64,000 bases of DNA from Parelaphostrongylus tenuis. Taxonomy: Eukaryota > Nematoda > Chromadorea > Rhabditida > Metastrongylidae. Made by a program: the position numbers and the translations under genes. The stretch is from assembly GCA_019055375.1 (NCBI GenBank), contig JAHQIW010000356.1:1-64000 (forward strand), in the 5' to 3' direction. Of this stretch, positions 1-10,824 are shown piece after piece (position 1 is the first letter of the stretch; each line of letters begins with the position of its first letter). The notes beneath the pieces are model-generated. The model was not told the origin of the DNA. It did not search any database and saw only the letters and a program-made list of their open reading frames with translations.

Positions 1-257
1 AAGAGATTTTATGGTATTTGAGGAGAACAATGTGGTTCTGGCACTGTTAAAGGCTGTTCAAATTGAAAATATGCCCTAGATAAAAAAAATAAAAGAAGAC
101 CGTGGAAGACTTCTTAAAGCTCTCAATGTGAAATCTCGTTGGTTATAGGGTCATTCCATAACATACAGTAGAAAAAGCGATTAGTACAGGATAGTTATAC
201 TTTTTCTCAAAGACAATCAGACCTCATCTAAGGAGTCTAATTCAATATTTTTAAAAA

Positions 258-288
258 GGCTGCCAAGGCCGAAACATGTGTATCGGGC
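258..288 (+). ncRNA. 3' half of a retrozyme-type hammerhead ribozyme
   Basis: Seen: a GGC...GCC stem-II-like hairpin, then GAAA, the stem III palindrome ACAUGUGU, A at the cleavage position, and UCGGGC. The last two elements match the elements at 30 and 54 kb. The CUGANGA half of the core is absent, so this copy is truncated inside the ribozyme, as are the 5' copies in the other two loci. It cannot cleave. Flanks 1-257 and 289-860 show nothing else I recognise. Confidence 0.4.
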
Positions 289-860
289 TATGTAAATAAT
301 AAGCATTTTCTTTTTGTCACAGTGCTGTGAAAAGCCCTTCAATAAACAAGCACGCACGGTGTTCTCTAAGAATTGAGCTTGTGAATAATAACTGAAAGTG
401 GGATGGAAAATCTCTGTCCAACGAAAAGTACTCCTTTACTATTCCATACATACCAAGCGAGAAGAAGTGTATAACATAGCACATTTCGACAAACAGTTCA
501 TCGTTTTGAGATTGTACTGGCAGATTTTAACTACAAAGCCTTAAGATATTTCTTTTATCGTATTCCATCATAGTGAACTTGAATCCCTCCGGTGAGATAG
601 AACTGCGACTTTTATCACGAGGCTACAAACACTGTCATACGTGCTCCATCTGCAAAGTGATAGTGCCGACTGCCGAGTGAACGATTAGCGCGACGCCACC
701 TGCTATCAACAGCAGTCCTCAAAAGGTTAAACATACTGATGAGGATTGCTTTTAGAGAAAAAGATACGGAAGTAACAAAAAAATGTGAGAATAGAAAAAA
801 GAGCAAAACATCAAGATAGGCAAGATAATGTCGAACATTAGAGTGAGAAAGAAAGAAGAA

Positions 861-1037
861 ACCCAATATGTGGAGTACTGTGCAAAAACGTTTGAGTCAG
901 TTGAGATTCGAACCCAGATCTCACTCTTTCCGGGAGCGTATGCTAACCATTGCACTATCGACTACCGAAAAGAGTGAGATCTGGGTTCAAATCCCGGCTG
1001 ACGCAAACGTTTTTGCACAGTACTCCACATATTGGGT
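861..1037. repeat. Palindromic tRNA-like element (family S1)
   Basis: Two arms, 861-933 and 965-1037, are reverse complements at about 90%. The outer 34 bases (861-894 and 1004-1037) match perfectly. Read on the minus strand, the loop and left arm resemble a tRNA gene: an A-box-like TAGTGCAATGG, then a B-box GGTTCGAATCT. The right arm repeats only the tRNA 3' half in the opposite direction. Related single or short-hairpin copies lie at 11628-11716 and 18712-18795. I read this as a tRNA-derived SINE that acquired an inverted half copy, not a functional tRNA gene. Confidence 0.6.
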
Positions 1038-1039
1038 AT

Positions 1040-1812
1040 ACTATAAGATCATACCACTGCAAGTGGCAGTCGAAATAGAAAGAATTTAGACTGATTAAAG
1101 AAGAAACCTTTAAACTCTCAGAACGATGTTAGAACAAAAGAGTTGCTTAGTCTGGAACCCAATTAATCTTACGAAATTCAAATGTAGAAAACAATGCTAG
1201 AAGATTCGTTAGTGATAGGAAGAAGTCGAAGTGTAAGAAACAGACATTCTGTGCAAAGTAACGGTATTACGCCATGGATCTAGAAAAAAAAAATGGAAGC
1301 TAAAGTTTTGTGTAAAAGCCGTCCAAGAAAAAAACACTAGAACCCTTCAGAGACTTTAATCTCGATAGAAACGAAATAGCTGCAGATGAAATATGGATAA
1401 CAAAAATCCACCTGCTATTAATCAAATTTATCCATAGAAACTAATGGCACAGGCAATAAAAAGAATAGAGAGCACGAATCGGGAAAAAAATTCGGCACAA
1501 TTCTTTTATTCATTGGAAAAAGCCTATTCAAGTCTTTGATAGCATTAATGAACAGATTGCTAAACTGATATAAAAATTCGTGAGAATATAACAAATTTAT
1601 GCGAAAGATGCCCACATAAAATCTGCTTTGGGACTATTCTCCGGTTCAATGTACTTACGGCGCACAACATTCTTCTTAAACAAACTTTTTGTTGCGCATA
1701 TTTTATGTTTAGCTATGATGTTAAACGATAGCAACAGAAAAAAAAACTTACAGCGTTACGCAAATACATACTGACGACAAAGTGCATTGGTTTAAGAGAT
1801 TGATATATGCAT
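1040..1812. other. No feature recognised
   Basis: AT-rich sequence with only short ORFs of biased composition. I see no transposon motif or RNA gene. Confidence 0.5.
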
Positions 1813-1829
1813 GTATATATATATATATA

Positions 1830-2120
1830 AAGGACAAAGCTCTCTGTGATCAATCTCTGAAGAATGCGTCATGGATTCGTCTTCCAATTTTAACTTCGTT
1901 TGAGGTCACTAAATGCATATCTGGCCTATATAATAGCTCGCGGTGGCTTTCTACTGTATCGAGTCAGTGCCGCCTGTCCTCCCAGATAAGTCCGGGACCT
2001 GCCTGGTACCTATCCACCGACTGCGGAGGGATGGATTGCTTGGTGACCCATGAGCACAAGACCGAACCATCGAACTTGTGTGTGACGCAGAGCATCTCTA
2101 ACCACTGCGCCACATGCGCC
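1830..2120 (-). mobile_element. tRNA-derived SINE, family S2
   Basis: On the minus strand it starts with GGCGCATGTGGCGCAGTGG, which looks like the 5' part of a tRNA with an A-box-like TGGCGCAGTGG. It runs through a conserved body to the 3' block around TGATCACAGAGAGCTTTG. The same roughly 280-base sequence recurs at 29683-29955 (+), 62125-62422 (-), 58915-59195 (-) and, worn, at 57140-57425, 46345-46500 and 60785-60955. Short TA repeats flank it on both sides. SINEs are non-coding and rely on a LINE for copying; the RTE elements here are possible partners, which is inference. Confidence 0.7.
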
Positions 2121-2146
2121 CATATATATATATACATATATATATG
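2121..2146. repeat. TA-rich microsatellite beside the SINE
   Basis: Alternating TA with two C/G interruptions, directly upstream of the SINE 5' end. A shorter TA run lies at 1815-1830 at the other end, suggesting insertion into a TA tract. Confidence 0.8.
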
Positions 2147-2149
2147 TAC

Positions 2150-4520
2150 AAACATATATTCCCGCTATAAAACACTTCTCACTAACCAACCAGACCTTTT
2201 AAAACTTTAGAATCGAGAAAATTGATCTCCGACTTGTTTGTGAAGAGCTTCTCGATGCAGAAAGTTGGTTACTTCAAACTCGATAGCGTTTAGTAGAACT
2301 GTTCCAGAATGCAGACAGAATTGAGTCGAGCAATATTCATGAAGGAATGAGAATCCATTGATAGAAGCAAAACTCATAAGAAAGTCTCAAGACTTCAGTG
2401 GACCATGGATGCGAGACAACGGAGGCAATCAAAGAATTGCCAAAATCCGCGATATTCGAAAAGACCGGTCACAAACAATTCAAAAAAAAAAAACAGAAAG
2501 AAAGAAAACTTGAACGTTAAGATAGAGGGAACGAGTTGAACGCAGTTAGATGACGGAATGAGCTGAAATGCTAATTTGTTACAGCATTGCACCACCTCCA
2601 CCATCGTCACAACCACCCCTATCGCCTCTCCCACAACAGCCTTCACACAAACATCGCACATCTCCCATACACACTTGCTGTTACTGTTAAACTATGTCTC
2701 ACGAGATGATAAACGCTACCTGAGACAGCTTCTTGTTTCTTTGAAGACAAGTGTAATGATCTGCTGTTGAATATAGAATTCTTATGGAAAGGAAGCAAAA
2801 CGTTATTTGCTATTACTTAGTGAGGCATGCTGCATACATCCGTGTCCAGGCGTATTTCAATACAGAAGTGACTGATCGTATACTTGGCCCTTCACAAAGT
2901 TTGATGATGTATTAGATTAGTGAAATTACCCAACCACAGAGATTTTGAGTCGATTTGATCGCTTTGGACTGAGGGAAGGCTTGGTTCTTATGGGCCATTA
3001 GATCAAACCAACGATCCGATATGTGGCGTTCGGAGTGATATAATGTGATGCTTAAGTTTTCATTTGGTACTAGAGTTCAAATGGAAGATATGACACTGGG
3101 TTATATTCTGATCGTTCCAGAAAGTTGTTTTGTGAGTCAAATATGGATTCATTCATTTTACGATGTTTCACAGAGAATACATGACATATCATCCAAAAAT
3201 TGGCAATTCCGGCTACTTTACCCTCCGTTCTTCTAATGGTGAGTTCTTGAAGGTTTTTCCGCATGGTCAAAGTCGTTAAGTTGTGTAGAGAATAGGTCAA
3301 ATGTTGAGACGTTCCCGTACATTAAGAAGGACCTTATGTAATTTTTATTGGAGCCATTTGGCTTTTGCTTCCTAAAGGTGTCATTTACTTATAGTAAAAT
3401 GAAATAAGTCAAAACGATCGCAAGTGGGACTGAAAATAAAGTTTTCAAAACGGCTATGATTCGTTTAAACATTAGTGAAACTGTTTCAGTACAAAATTGA
3501 CAATGAAAGGAACTGGTGTGCGGCATGTGGTGGACTTGCTGCAATTTACTTGTCACCATTGTATCCATTCCAGTTTTCTAATGGAAATATTAATTTCAAC
3601 TGTCTCGCGACACATTGAGCAGCTCGCATGAAAGAGAGATATTGATTGGAAATATGATGTAAATCTCCCTCTGTCCATAAATACCATAGCTGACATTCAA
3701 GAAAGTAAAGTGATGTAATTTTACCAATGATATTAGATTCAAAAACTTTTTGTATAAATCATGACGAAGCCATAAAAACCATCTATTTATTTGAACTAAA
3801 GCGACTTCTAGAAAGAAATTGAATTCGATGATTTTCAATCTTTGTGGACATAGGAGATTGCAAATCAACCACTAATCTCTCCCTTCTTCTCTTTGGGCAG
3901 CACGGAGAAGAACAATATGGCCGCCACCAGTTGACTACATCTAAACTCATAGTATAGGAGGCGAGACTCAGAATAAATCCGTGTAGATTTTTTATAAGGA
4001 GGAAACATATTGCATTTCACGATCTTATTTGAAGCCTAATTCTAGTGCGGCAGGTCAAGGTGTGAAATATGACCACAAAAGCGCAAAGATACGAACAAAA
4101 CGTGGGGATCGATGTGGCACCGAAACCGTTCCAGGACTGACGCGTTATCCACCACAAAATCAAGGTTCTCAACTCTGACATTGCTTTGTTACGAACAGGG
4201 TAAAAAGCTTTGATTTTGTAGTCCTGTTTAGAAAGATGACACACAAAAACATCTTCTTTATGACAACCAACAGCTACACTTCATGAACAACGTGACGTAC
4301 ATATTAGTGATGACGCAGAAACAAATTCACGAAAATTGACAATCTACATCACTGCCATTTTCATGATGTCGGATTTTACGTGTCGGAAATATGTGAACTA
4401 TCTAAATCTATTTTGAGCCGCTATCAATAGAAATGTCATGATTGCAGGGTTTGATGCTTATATGACCACTCTTGCGGTTCATGTTATTGCTTACTACAAA
4501 CTTTTCTTCCTTTATTACAG
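2150..4520. other. No feature recognised
   Basis: Long stretch with scattered short ORFs on both strands, none with recognisable motifs or convincing splice architecture. Confidence 0.5.
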
Positions 4521-4526
4521 GTAAAG

Positions 4527-4940
4527 TACTACCTGTTACCTGTTCTACCCTTGATCATCGAGTGACTCGATTGGGCACCAGCAAACCTTCCATTTTTCCC
4601 AATCTCGTGGGAGAGTAAGCAGTGGGTCGTTCTTGTTCTAAAATTAGTTAAGAATCATATCAATTTTTTAGACTTTACGTGAAGAAGTCGGACTATCGAG
4701 TCAGTGATCTTCCTGTGGTCGTTTGACATTTGGATAAATCCAGTAGGTGACGGCTCTCGCCCACTGGTTGTCGTTAAAGCGCATCACGTATACGGCCCAC
4801 CTTATCTTCAATAGCCTGGAGTTAGAACGGCATCTCTGTTCTCCAGTCGTTGACGTAGGTCAGAACTTCAGATCCTTTCTCTCATTTGCGAGATACGGCA
4901 TACTCCTAGCATCGACTTGTTTCATGCACGTTCAATAACA
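4527..4940 (-). pseudogene. RTE retrotransposon 3' fragment, decayed
   Basis: The minus strand encodes pieces matching the C-terminal region of the RTE at 5.6-7.4 kb: the VIERA..LGV.RISQMRER region, then MRFNDN, and near the end a shared ESLDDQ-like stretch. It finishes in ACAGGTAACAGGT, the short tandem tail typical of RTE ends. Several stops and frameshifts are present, and only about the last 400 bases of the element remain. It is much older than the copy 700 bases downstream. No target-site duplication could be identified. Confidence 0.65.
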
Positions 4941-5145
4941 CCAAGTCATTTCATCCTGCATACGCAGAGATCAATTTAGGAAGTATTAGTTTAGGAAGGA
5001 AAACTGAAGAATCAAATAGGTGGCACGGCGTCACGTATTCTTTGTTTTCTTCACTGTATTGCCTATGCTCTAAGCGCTCCCTAATTCGTTCGCTTCTTTC
5101 CGCTCAACTCTGGAGCTACATCGCTCATCGTATTGATTTCGCGAC

Positions 5146-5479
5146 CTAAATGAACGCACTGAAACATTCGGAGATATTCATTTCATTGTGCTGATCATTG
5201 GAAACCAATTGTAACAATAACTCTAATGTAACGTAAGCAAATATGGCCAAGATGATGACAGTGATGACGAAGAAGGAAAACAGGAAGAAGAAGAGGAAGA
5301 ATCGGCAGTCGAGGTCAATTTCGAAGACTTTTACACTCTCATATGATTTCAATGTATCCAGTTTAGCAGCTAATACAAAACTGACCTCATCCGAGGTCAG
5401 TGAAACCTGGTCGGTAAGGAAGTTAGGCCTTCGATCCTTCGACATCAAGACCAATTCCCTACTGACTTCTGCGCGTTAA
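5146..5479 (-). CDS. Unrecognised ORF with one membrane segment
   Basis: An open frame of about 110 codons runs from after a stop at 5479 to TAG at 5146; the first ATG is near 5448. The N-terminal half is polar. The middle holds a strongly hydrophobic stretch (FFLFFFLFSFFVITVIILAI) followed by more hydrophobic residues, predicted to span a membrane. The tail is short and polar. It ends about 160 bases from the RTE insertion. No homologue comes to mind and no clear TTTTCAG-type acceptor precedes it. It could be one exon of a host gene or a chance ORF opposite a purine-rich strand. Confidence 0.22.
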
Positions 5480-5649
5480 TATTACTCTACGCCCTATACA
5501 TTGACCGTAGCGAAAACCTTGCACGTGTCTGTGGCAGCTCATTGTACTCCACCCTAACAAACGCTTTTTTCAGCTTATTTGTGGCCTCTTCATTTCTTCA
5601 GATTCCCATTTGAGTCATCGTAGCAATTTCTGAATAGTGTGATGAACTG

Positions 5650-5883
5650 GTTGTTCTGGTCTAATCCTGTCTGGTCCGGGTGTTGTTCTGTTTTTGACCG
5701 ACGATATAGCATGTCGGATTTCGGAAGGGAGGACCGGTGGAACGACATATTCGTCCTCTTTCAATTTATATGACGGTAAGAGGACATGGCTAGCGAAGAG
5801 ATCCGAGTAGTATTGGTGGATGATTTTCTCCATAGCCCTTCTCGAAGCTGTAAGTGTCCCGTCAGGGTATCGGAGTGGAATTT
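5650..5883 (-). pseudogene. Inverted segment of RTE ORF (region before the RT palm)
   Basis: The minus strand reads without a stop through a peptide containing PDGTLTASRRAMEKIIHQYY and, later, LPSEIRHA and TPGPDRIRPE. In RTE proteins this region immediately precedes the LPPVLIN segment, which begins the forward part at about 5888. The frame opens just after a TAA at the inversion junction. It is therefore an internal piece of the same ORF, not a separate gene. Confidence 0.8.
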
Positions 5884-5886
5884 ACC

Positions 5887-7340
5887 TGCCGCCAGTTCTC
5901 ATCAACGCCCTGGCTCGGCTCTTCACTCGCTACCTGTCAGAATGCAAGGTCCCTATTCAGTGGAAAACCAGCAAGACCGTATTGTTATTCAAAAAGGGAG
6001 ACCTTCACGACATAGGCAATTATCGCCCAATCTGCTTGCTGTCCGTTGTCTATAAACTCTTTACTCGAGTCATCCTAAACAGGATTGACAGAACACTGGA
6101 CGAAGGACAGCCATGCGAACAAGCAGGGTTCCGAAAAGGATTTAGTACCATGGACCACATCCACACGATTACAAGACTCATTGAAGTTTTGCGAGAGTAC
6201 AAACAACCACTCTGTCTCACTTTTATCGATCTGAAGAAAGCCTTTGATTCAGTGGAAACAGAAGCGGTTATAGAGGCTCTGGATAACCAGGGCGCCCCTA
6301 CTCGGTACATAATGATCCTTCGTGAGCTTTATGAAGATTTTACGACCAAAATATCTCCATTCTACAACAATATTACCATTGACGTAAGACGAGGGGTTCG
6401 ACAAGGCGATACAATTTCGCCAAAACTATTCACTGCCACCCTACAAAACGTCATGCGAACATTAGAATGGGAAGAAATGGGAGTGAAAATTGACGGTCGA
6501 CAATTAAACCATCTTCGCCTTGCTGACGATATCGTTCTCATAACACCAAACATCAGCCAAGCAGAACGAATGTTGTCCGATTTCGATAACGCCTGTGGAA
6601 AGATTGGTCTTCAACTGAATCTAACGAAAACAATGTTCATGAGGAACGGATGGGTTTTTAATGCCCCTTTCACGCTCAACGGAACGACAATTTCCAAATG
6701 CTCCAGCTACGTCTATCTAGGTCGTGAAATCAACATGATGAACGACCTAGCCCCAGAGTTGAGCAGGAGGAAACGAGCAGCTTGGGGAACGTTTAAGAGC
6801 ATCGTAGATGTAGTGAAGAGGACAAAGAACATCCGACTCCGTGCCCACCTTTTCGACTCGACAATTATCCCTGCCCTAACGTATGCAGCAGAAACCTGGT
6901 CGCTACGTAAGCACGATGAAAGATCACTTGCCGTTATCGAACGCGCAGTCGAAAGGTTGATGCTAGGAGTATCCCGTATTTCGCAAATGAGAGAAAGGGT
7001 CCGAAGTTCCGACCTACGTTAACGATCGAAAATCAAAGACGCCGTTCTACACGCCAGGATATCGAAAATAAGGTGGGCCGGACACGTGATGCGCTTCAAC
7101 GACAACCGATGGACGAGAGCCGTTACCGACTGGATTACTCGGGACGTCAAGCGCTCTAAAGGAAGACCACTGACCCGTTGGTCCGATTTCTTCACGAAAG
7201 CGATGGAAGAAAGATATGATGCTCAGCGAATCCCTAGAGCGAGGAGGACCCACTGGGCTACTCTTGCACGCGATAGGGAAAAATGGAAGAGTTGCTGGTA
7301 CCCGATCGAGTCACTCGACGATCAACGGGACGACAGGTGA
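5887..7340 (+). pseudogene. RTE reverse transcriptase, C-terminal part
   Basis: The forward frame encodes the reverse transcriptase palm. Counting from the ATG at 5820: NYRPICLLSVVYK at about 67-79, QAGFRKGFST at 101-110, FIDLKKAFDSV with the first catalytic aspartate at 135-145, RQGDTISPKLF at 194-204, and LADDIVLI with the aspartate pair at 236-237. YLGREINMMNDL follows. The first 20 or so residues after 5820 are an artefact, because they read antisense through the inverted segment. TAA at 7020-7022 interrupts the frame. The same frame then continues from 7023 to 7340 with the expected RTE C-terminal region (RWAGHVMRFNDN, GRPLTRWSDFF). The family residue there is usually Q, so a CAA to TAA change is likely. 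The endonuclease domain is missing. Confidence 0.85.
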
Positions 7341-7352
7341 TACAGGTGACAG
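7331..7352 (+). repeat. Short tandem tail of the RTE element
   Basis: Three near-identical ACAGGTGA units end the element directly before the downstream target-site duplication. RTE elements characteristically end in short tandem repeats rather than poly(A). Confidence 0.7.
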
Positions 7353-7369
7353 GTGATGAACTGATGTCT

Positions 7370-8240
7370 TCAAAAATTTATGAATGCAATCTACAATTCT
7401 ATAGATAGGTGTGATCCTCGCTCTTTGTACACACACTTTTTGGTTGGATATCGGTTTCGTTCGAAACAATACAAGTTAACTGCGGAAACTGCTTAGAAAA
7501 TCTATGAAGTATCTGCTAAGAACGTTATTACTACCGGTTCGCTATGTTTCGTAAAAATTTCCATGTCTCCAGCTTCTGATGGCCTCAAAGTGCGAAAGTT
7601 CCGCCTTCACCAAAGTGGTTGAAGTAGGTAATTCTATGACACTCTCAAAGAAATGAAGACGATCGTCTTTAGTATTAGCATGTTCTTTTTTTTACAGCAG
7701 AAAATGGCGAATGATGCAAGATTTGAGAGTTCAAGATCACTTCAAGCATTTGATTGAATGATGTCAACAGAAAAATGGAGAAGGAGTGACAGAAAAACTT
7801 GCAGTATAATTAGATATGATCATCGTTATTTATTCGATAACGGTACAAATTCTCTTATAGTGATCCGGAACTAAAAGAGACAAATAGGAAGCATATTCTT
7901 CAAATTCATACAACAGTAAAGTTCTTTATCCAAAAAAAGTACTACTGCAATATAAACGAACTGCTGTCGAATTGTAATATATTGGGTAGTCCCACAAATT
8001 TTTTTTCGCAGTATTGTTTTGTTCAATTTTTTTTTCTATTTCAAATCAAGTGTTGCTGAAAGGTTGTGATATGTTGAAGAATGTTCTAATTACACCGTAC
8101 CACCGTCGTTCTCCATCTGAATGGAATGAGCCACTGCAAAATGATGTCACAATGGATCGACCACAACCGCGCTGCAGATTGGGCTCTCGCTTTTCTGGAA
8201 TTGGCAGAGCATTCTGCTTTCGGAATTGCTCGACAACGAG
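7370..8240. other. No clear feature; possible outer mariner sequence
   Basis: Mostly AT-rich. ATTGGGTAGTCCCACAAA near 7981 resembles a transposon end, but I found no convincing partner. 8090-8245 is GC-richer and joins the mariner relic without recognisable motifs. Confidence 0.35.
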
Positions 8241-8245
8241 CGAAC

Positions 8246-8445
8246 GGCCGTCTTCGGGCACTTCGTGTCGCTCTTCTGCAGAATAACGCTCGACCCCCGT
8301 GCATTGACAAGCTGGTTCACCACATTTCGGAGATAGTGGAGTAAACCACATCACCTTATCCACCGTACAGCCTTGATATTACTCCATAGGATTGTCATTT
8401 CTTCCGTGCTCTGTAGCAGCACCTGTGAAGGCAAAATTTCGAGGA
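8246..8445 (+). pseudogene. Mariner transposase fragment
   Basis: In one continuous frame the sequence reads VALLQNNARPPC, close to the family's LLQDNARPH around the second catalytic aspartate. After a stop it continues PYPPYSLDITP*DCHFFRAL, matching HPPYSPDLAPSDYHLFRAL, and ends NFEDM. Four nonsense codons lie in this frame (from 8342 on), and the catalytic D of the DNARPH motif is N. It cannot encode a transposase. The amino-terminal half and clear terminal inverted repeats were not found. Confidence 0.7.
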
Positions 8446-8605
8446 TATGTATACTAATATATTAGGTCAGATATGACCTCACAAACTTCTTTGTTCACGC
8501 AGCCTCATTCTTTGTGGGAGACATGTATTCAATGTTTCTTCCATCAGATGGTTGTATAACATTGATCATGATCGTGACTGTATTGTTGATTAATTTATTT
8601 CCATC

Positions 8606-9222
8606 TCATCTGAGGACGTACTGGTGGATGTCCTCGATTCACTCGTCAGAGACAAGCTTCCACATGTCCATTTGTTTGCAAAGTATCGCTTCAAAAACTT
8701 CGGACAACTGTTGCTTGTCCATAAAAAGCATCGTATCATGCTGGATAGTTTCTCTCGCCTTTGCTGTCGTGTTCGGGAACTCTTGACGGAGCAAGTGTAA
8801 TGCCTTCGGTGTCCTGAGCATTCCAAAAAAGATACCAGGTAGGGATCAAGCAGTTATTAGGTTTCTTTTCGGTGTTTCTTGGAATTTGGCTTTTTAGAAT
8901 GATTAGCCGCTAGATCGCCGTGGAGCATTGCCAAATCCAGTCGCAGTGACATAATATCAGGACGGCAGCATTAGTATCTCATTTGGGACGTAATGGTAGA
9001 TGTCCTCAATTTAATATAAGCAATAGTTGTCGAAATGGACATGTGGGAGTTTGTCTCTGACGAGCGAATCGAGGACATCTATCAGTACTTCCTCAGTTGA
9101 GATACGAATGCTGTCGTTCCGATATTATGGCACTGCGACCGGATGTGGCAGTGCTCCACGGCAATCTAGCGGCGAACTACTCCAAAGAGCCAGATTCCAA
9201 GAATCACCGAGAAGAAACCTGA
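8606..9222. repeat. Unidentified repeat with inverted copies
   Basis: About 8862-9012 is the reverse complement of about 9070-9222 (roughly 85% by eye). A block including CATGTCCATTT and GATGTCCTCGATT occurs at 8619-8674 and inverted at 9031-9087. The minus strand at 8639-8821 has a 60-codon ORF (QHDTMLFMDKQQLSEVFEA and further) that I do not recognise. The layout suggests a foldback element or a repeat family inserted twice in opposite directions. Confidence 0.5.
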
Positions 9223-9229
9223 TATCTGC

Positions 9230-10379
9230 CTTTATTTCTATCAGTAACTGATTTCTTTTGATAGATAACATCTGAATTAATAAAAGTGCCGAAGATGCGA
9301 AAGTACCTTTGGGACAATCCAGCACAATGGGTGGAAATTCACAAGAAATTTGAAATGTCTATTACAAAATCGACATGAGAGAAAACTGCGCTAAAAACCA
9401 GTGAGTTTCCTACTCCATGTAAAAATACTGTGAAATGCTTTCATAGTCTACGTGCAAGCGGAATCCACTGAGAACTCTAGCCTGCCAATGGAACAGACGA
9501 AGATTCTACGAGCTGTATGTTGACGGCTCAGGCACATGTAGCAAAAAAAAAAAGAAGAATGTAATTGGTGCGAGTTGCTCGGAAGACGATGAGAGAAAAT
9601 TGTCTTTGCTTGTCGAAGTGAGGTTTTGATCGAATGATGATTCAAGGCGCAGTAAAGCAAGGAAAGCGAAAAGAACATGAAACAACCCTCTGGCGGAGTG
9701 AAATTCAATCGAATGATGAATGGAAGCGAAGTAAAGTGGAGGAGACGTGATGTCTTCAGCAATCAATAGGAAACAGCTACCATAAAGAAAGCATATGACG
9801 AAATAATGAAGCGAGTGAAAGAATTGTTCGTCATGGAGAAGTTTCCTTCGCAAAGATCGCTTGTGTTATATGGGGACACAAACTTCTTGTATCAGATAGA
9901 TAGTGAACAGCGATACAAGCCACTTAAACGACTTTCAGAGAGCCTAATATGATGCAAAATTCGTCCGTTCAATGAAGCAGTCCTCACTGATTTGTACTGC
10001 ATAGCTGAACATGAGGAGATATTTTAGTGACGTGATTTTGCCAACAGTTCACCAAACCCTTCTAGTTTCGGTGTCGATCGCCCATACAAGCTTATTTGTT
10101 GCCAGATCCTGAATAAAAAAGAAGTTCATAATGACATCCGAAAGCCTGTATCATGCAGAATTCAATGAGTTATCCTGTCGATGAAGACTGCAAAGACAAA
10201 GAGTAACATACCGAAAGCCTGAAGAATCCCAGGACCGACTATCTATTATGCTCGGCATAGTTTGAATAAATGAGTATCTTCTTCTGTTTACCCGCTCCGA
10301 AGTGTTAATGATACTATTTATTGAGCACAAGCGAAGCATATAACAATACAGTTAATAATGCAGCATGAATATTACAACA
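9230..10379. other. No feature recognised
   Basis: 9540-9760 is purine-rich and contains a loosely duplicated ATCGAATGATGA block (near 9630 and 9710). The long minus-strand ORFs there are probably by-products of that bias. Confidence 0.4.
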
Positions 10380-10820
10380 GTCGTAGTGGTTTACGTTTCG
10401 GTAAAGTTCGCCATCTTCAGAGCCTGGGAAGGTCAAACTGATTCGCAAATTAATAAATCATAGGCCTTCATAAATGCCAGCAGAAAACGTAAGAAATAAA
10501 TTTTTGGGTCGCATAGGAAAAACTTTATTCCAAAAACACTCACCGCCTAGATGTTTTAGGTTCTTTAAATTAATCATTGAAGACCTGCCACTTGGAGTGT
10601 GTGATTAAGTGAGACTGTGCGTGGCTCAGGCCGGGAATATTAGCCTATGGTGTGGTGCGAGGTCACGCGTTATTACGGAACATTCCTCTTTGCGGCTCAT
10701 TTTTGGGCCTTTGCTATGCATCCAAAAGGCTTCCAAAGTTTTATGCGTAGATGTTTTTGATTTCTGTGCAAGGACCGTGAATTTAACGTCAAAATCTGTT
10801 CACATGGAGGACGCTTTAGT
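10380..10820 (-). pseudogene. Penelope-like element 3' fragment (GIY-YIG C-terminus)
   Basis: The minus strand from about 10810 encodes the end of a PLE protein: KFTVLAQKSKTSTHKTLEAF, SRKEECSVITRDLAPH and a terminal LIFPA, with stops. Then comes the 3' non-coding end with a hammerhead-like motif. The same arrangement is present in the better copy at 14.4-16.2 kb. Only the last third of the element is left. Confidence 0.65.
10388..10424 (-). ncRNA. Hammerhead-like motif in PLE end
   Basis: On the minus strand: GGCU, core CUGAAGA, a stem-II-like GG...CC, GAAA, and ACGU as a two-base-pair stem III. The 3' strand of stem I has decayed. Hammerheads with very short stem III are documented in Penelope-like elements. 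Confidence 0.4.
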
Positions 10821-10824
10821 TCAA

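Larger units (their letters stand above)
5650..7352 (+). mobile_element. 5'-truncated RTE-type LINE insertion with inverted 5' end
   Basis: The insertion is bounded by an identical 11-base duplication, GTGATGAACTG, at 5639-5649 and 7353-7363. Inside, 5650 to about 5883 is element sequence in reverse orientation. About 5887-7340 is the following part of the same ORF in forward orientation, and the element ends in three copies of an ACAGGTGA-like unit. The two segments are neighbouring parts of one protein, with only a few codons lost at the junction. This is the classic product of twin priming during target-primed reverse transcription. Clear duplication and few lesions imply a fairly recent insertion. 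Confidence 0.85.

Noticed and set aside
868..1037. Possible functional tRNA gene in the palindrome
   Set aside because: A and B boxes are present, but acceptor and anticodon arms do not form a complete cloverleaf, and related copies show it is a dispersed element.
1964..2210. ORFs on both strands of the SINE
   Set aside because: The same sequence recurs as a tRNA-headed SINE elsewhere; no protein is expected.
9055..9090. CUGACGA at 9057 and its inverse at 8645
   Set aside because: No GAAA-stem III-H17 follows; these are part of the unidentified inverted repeat.
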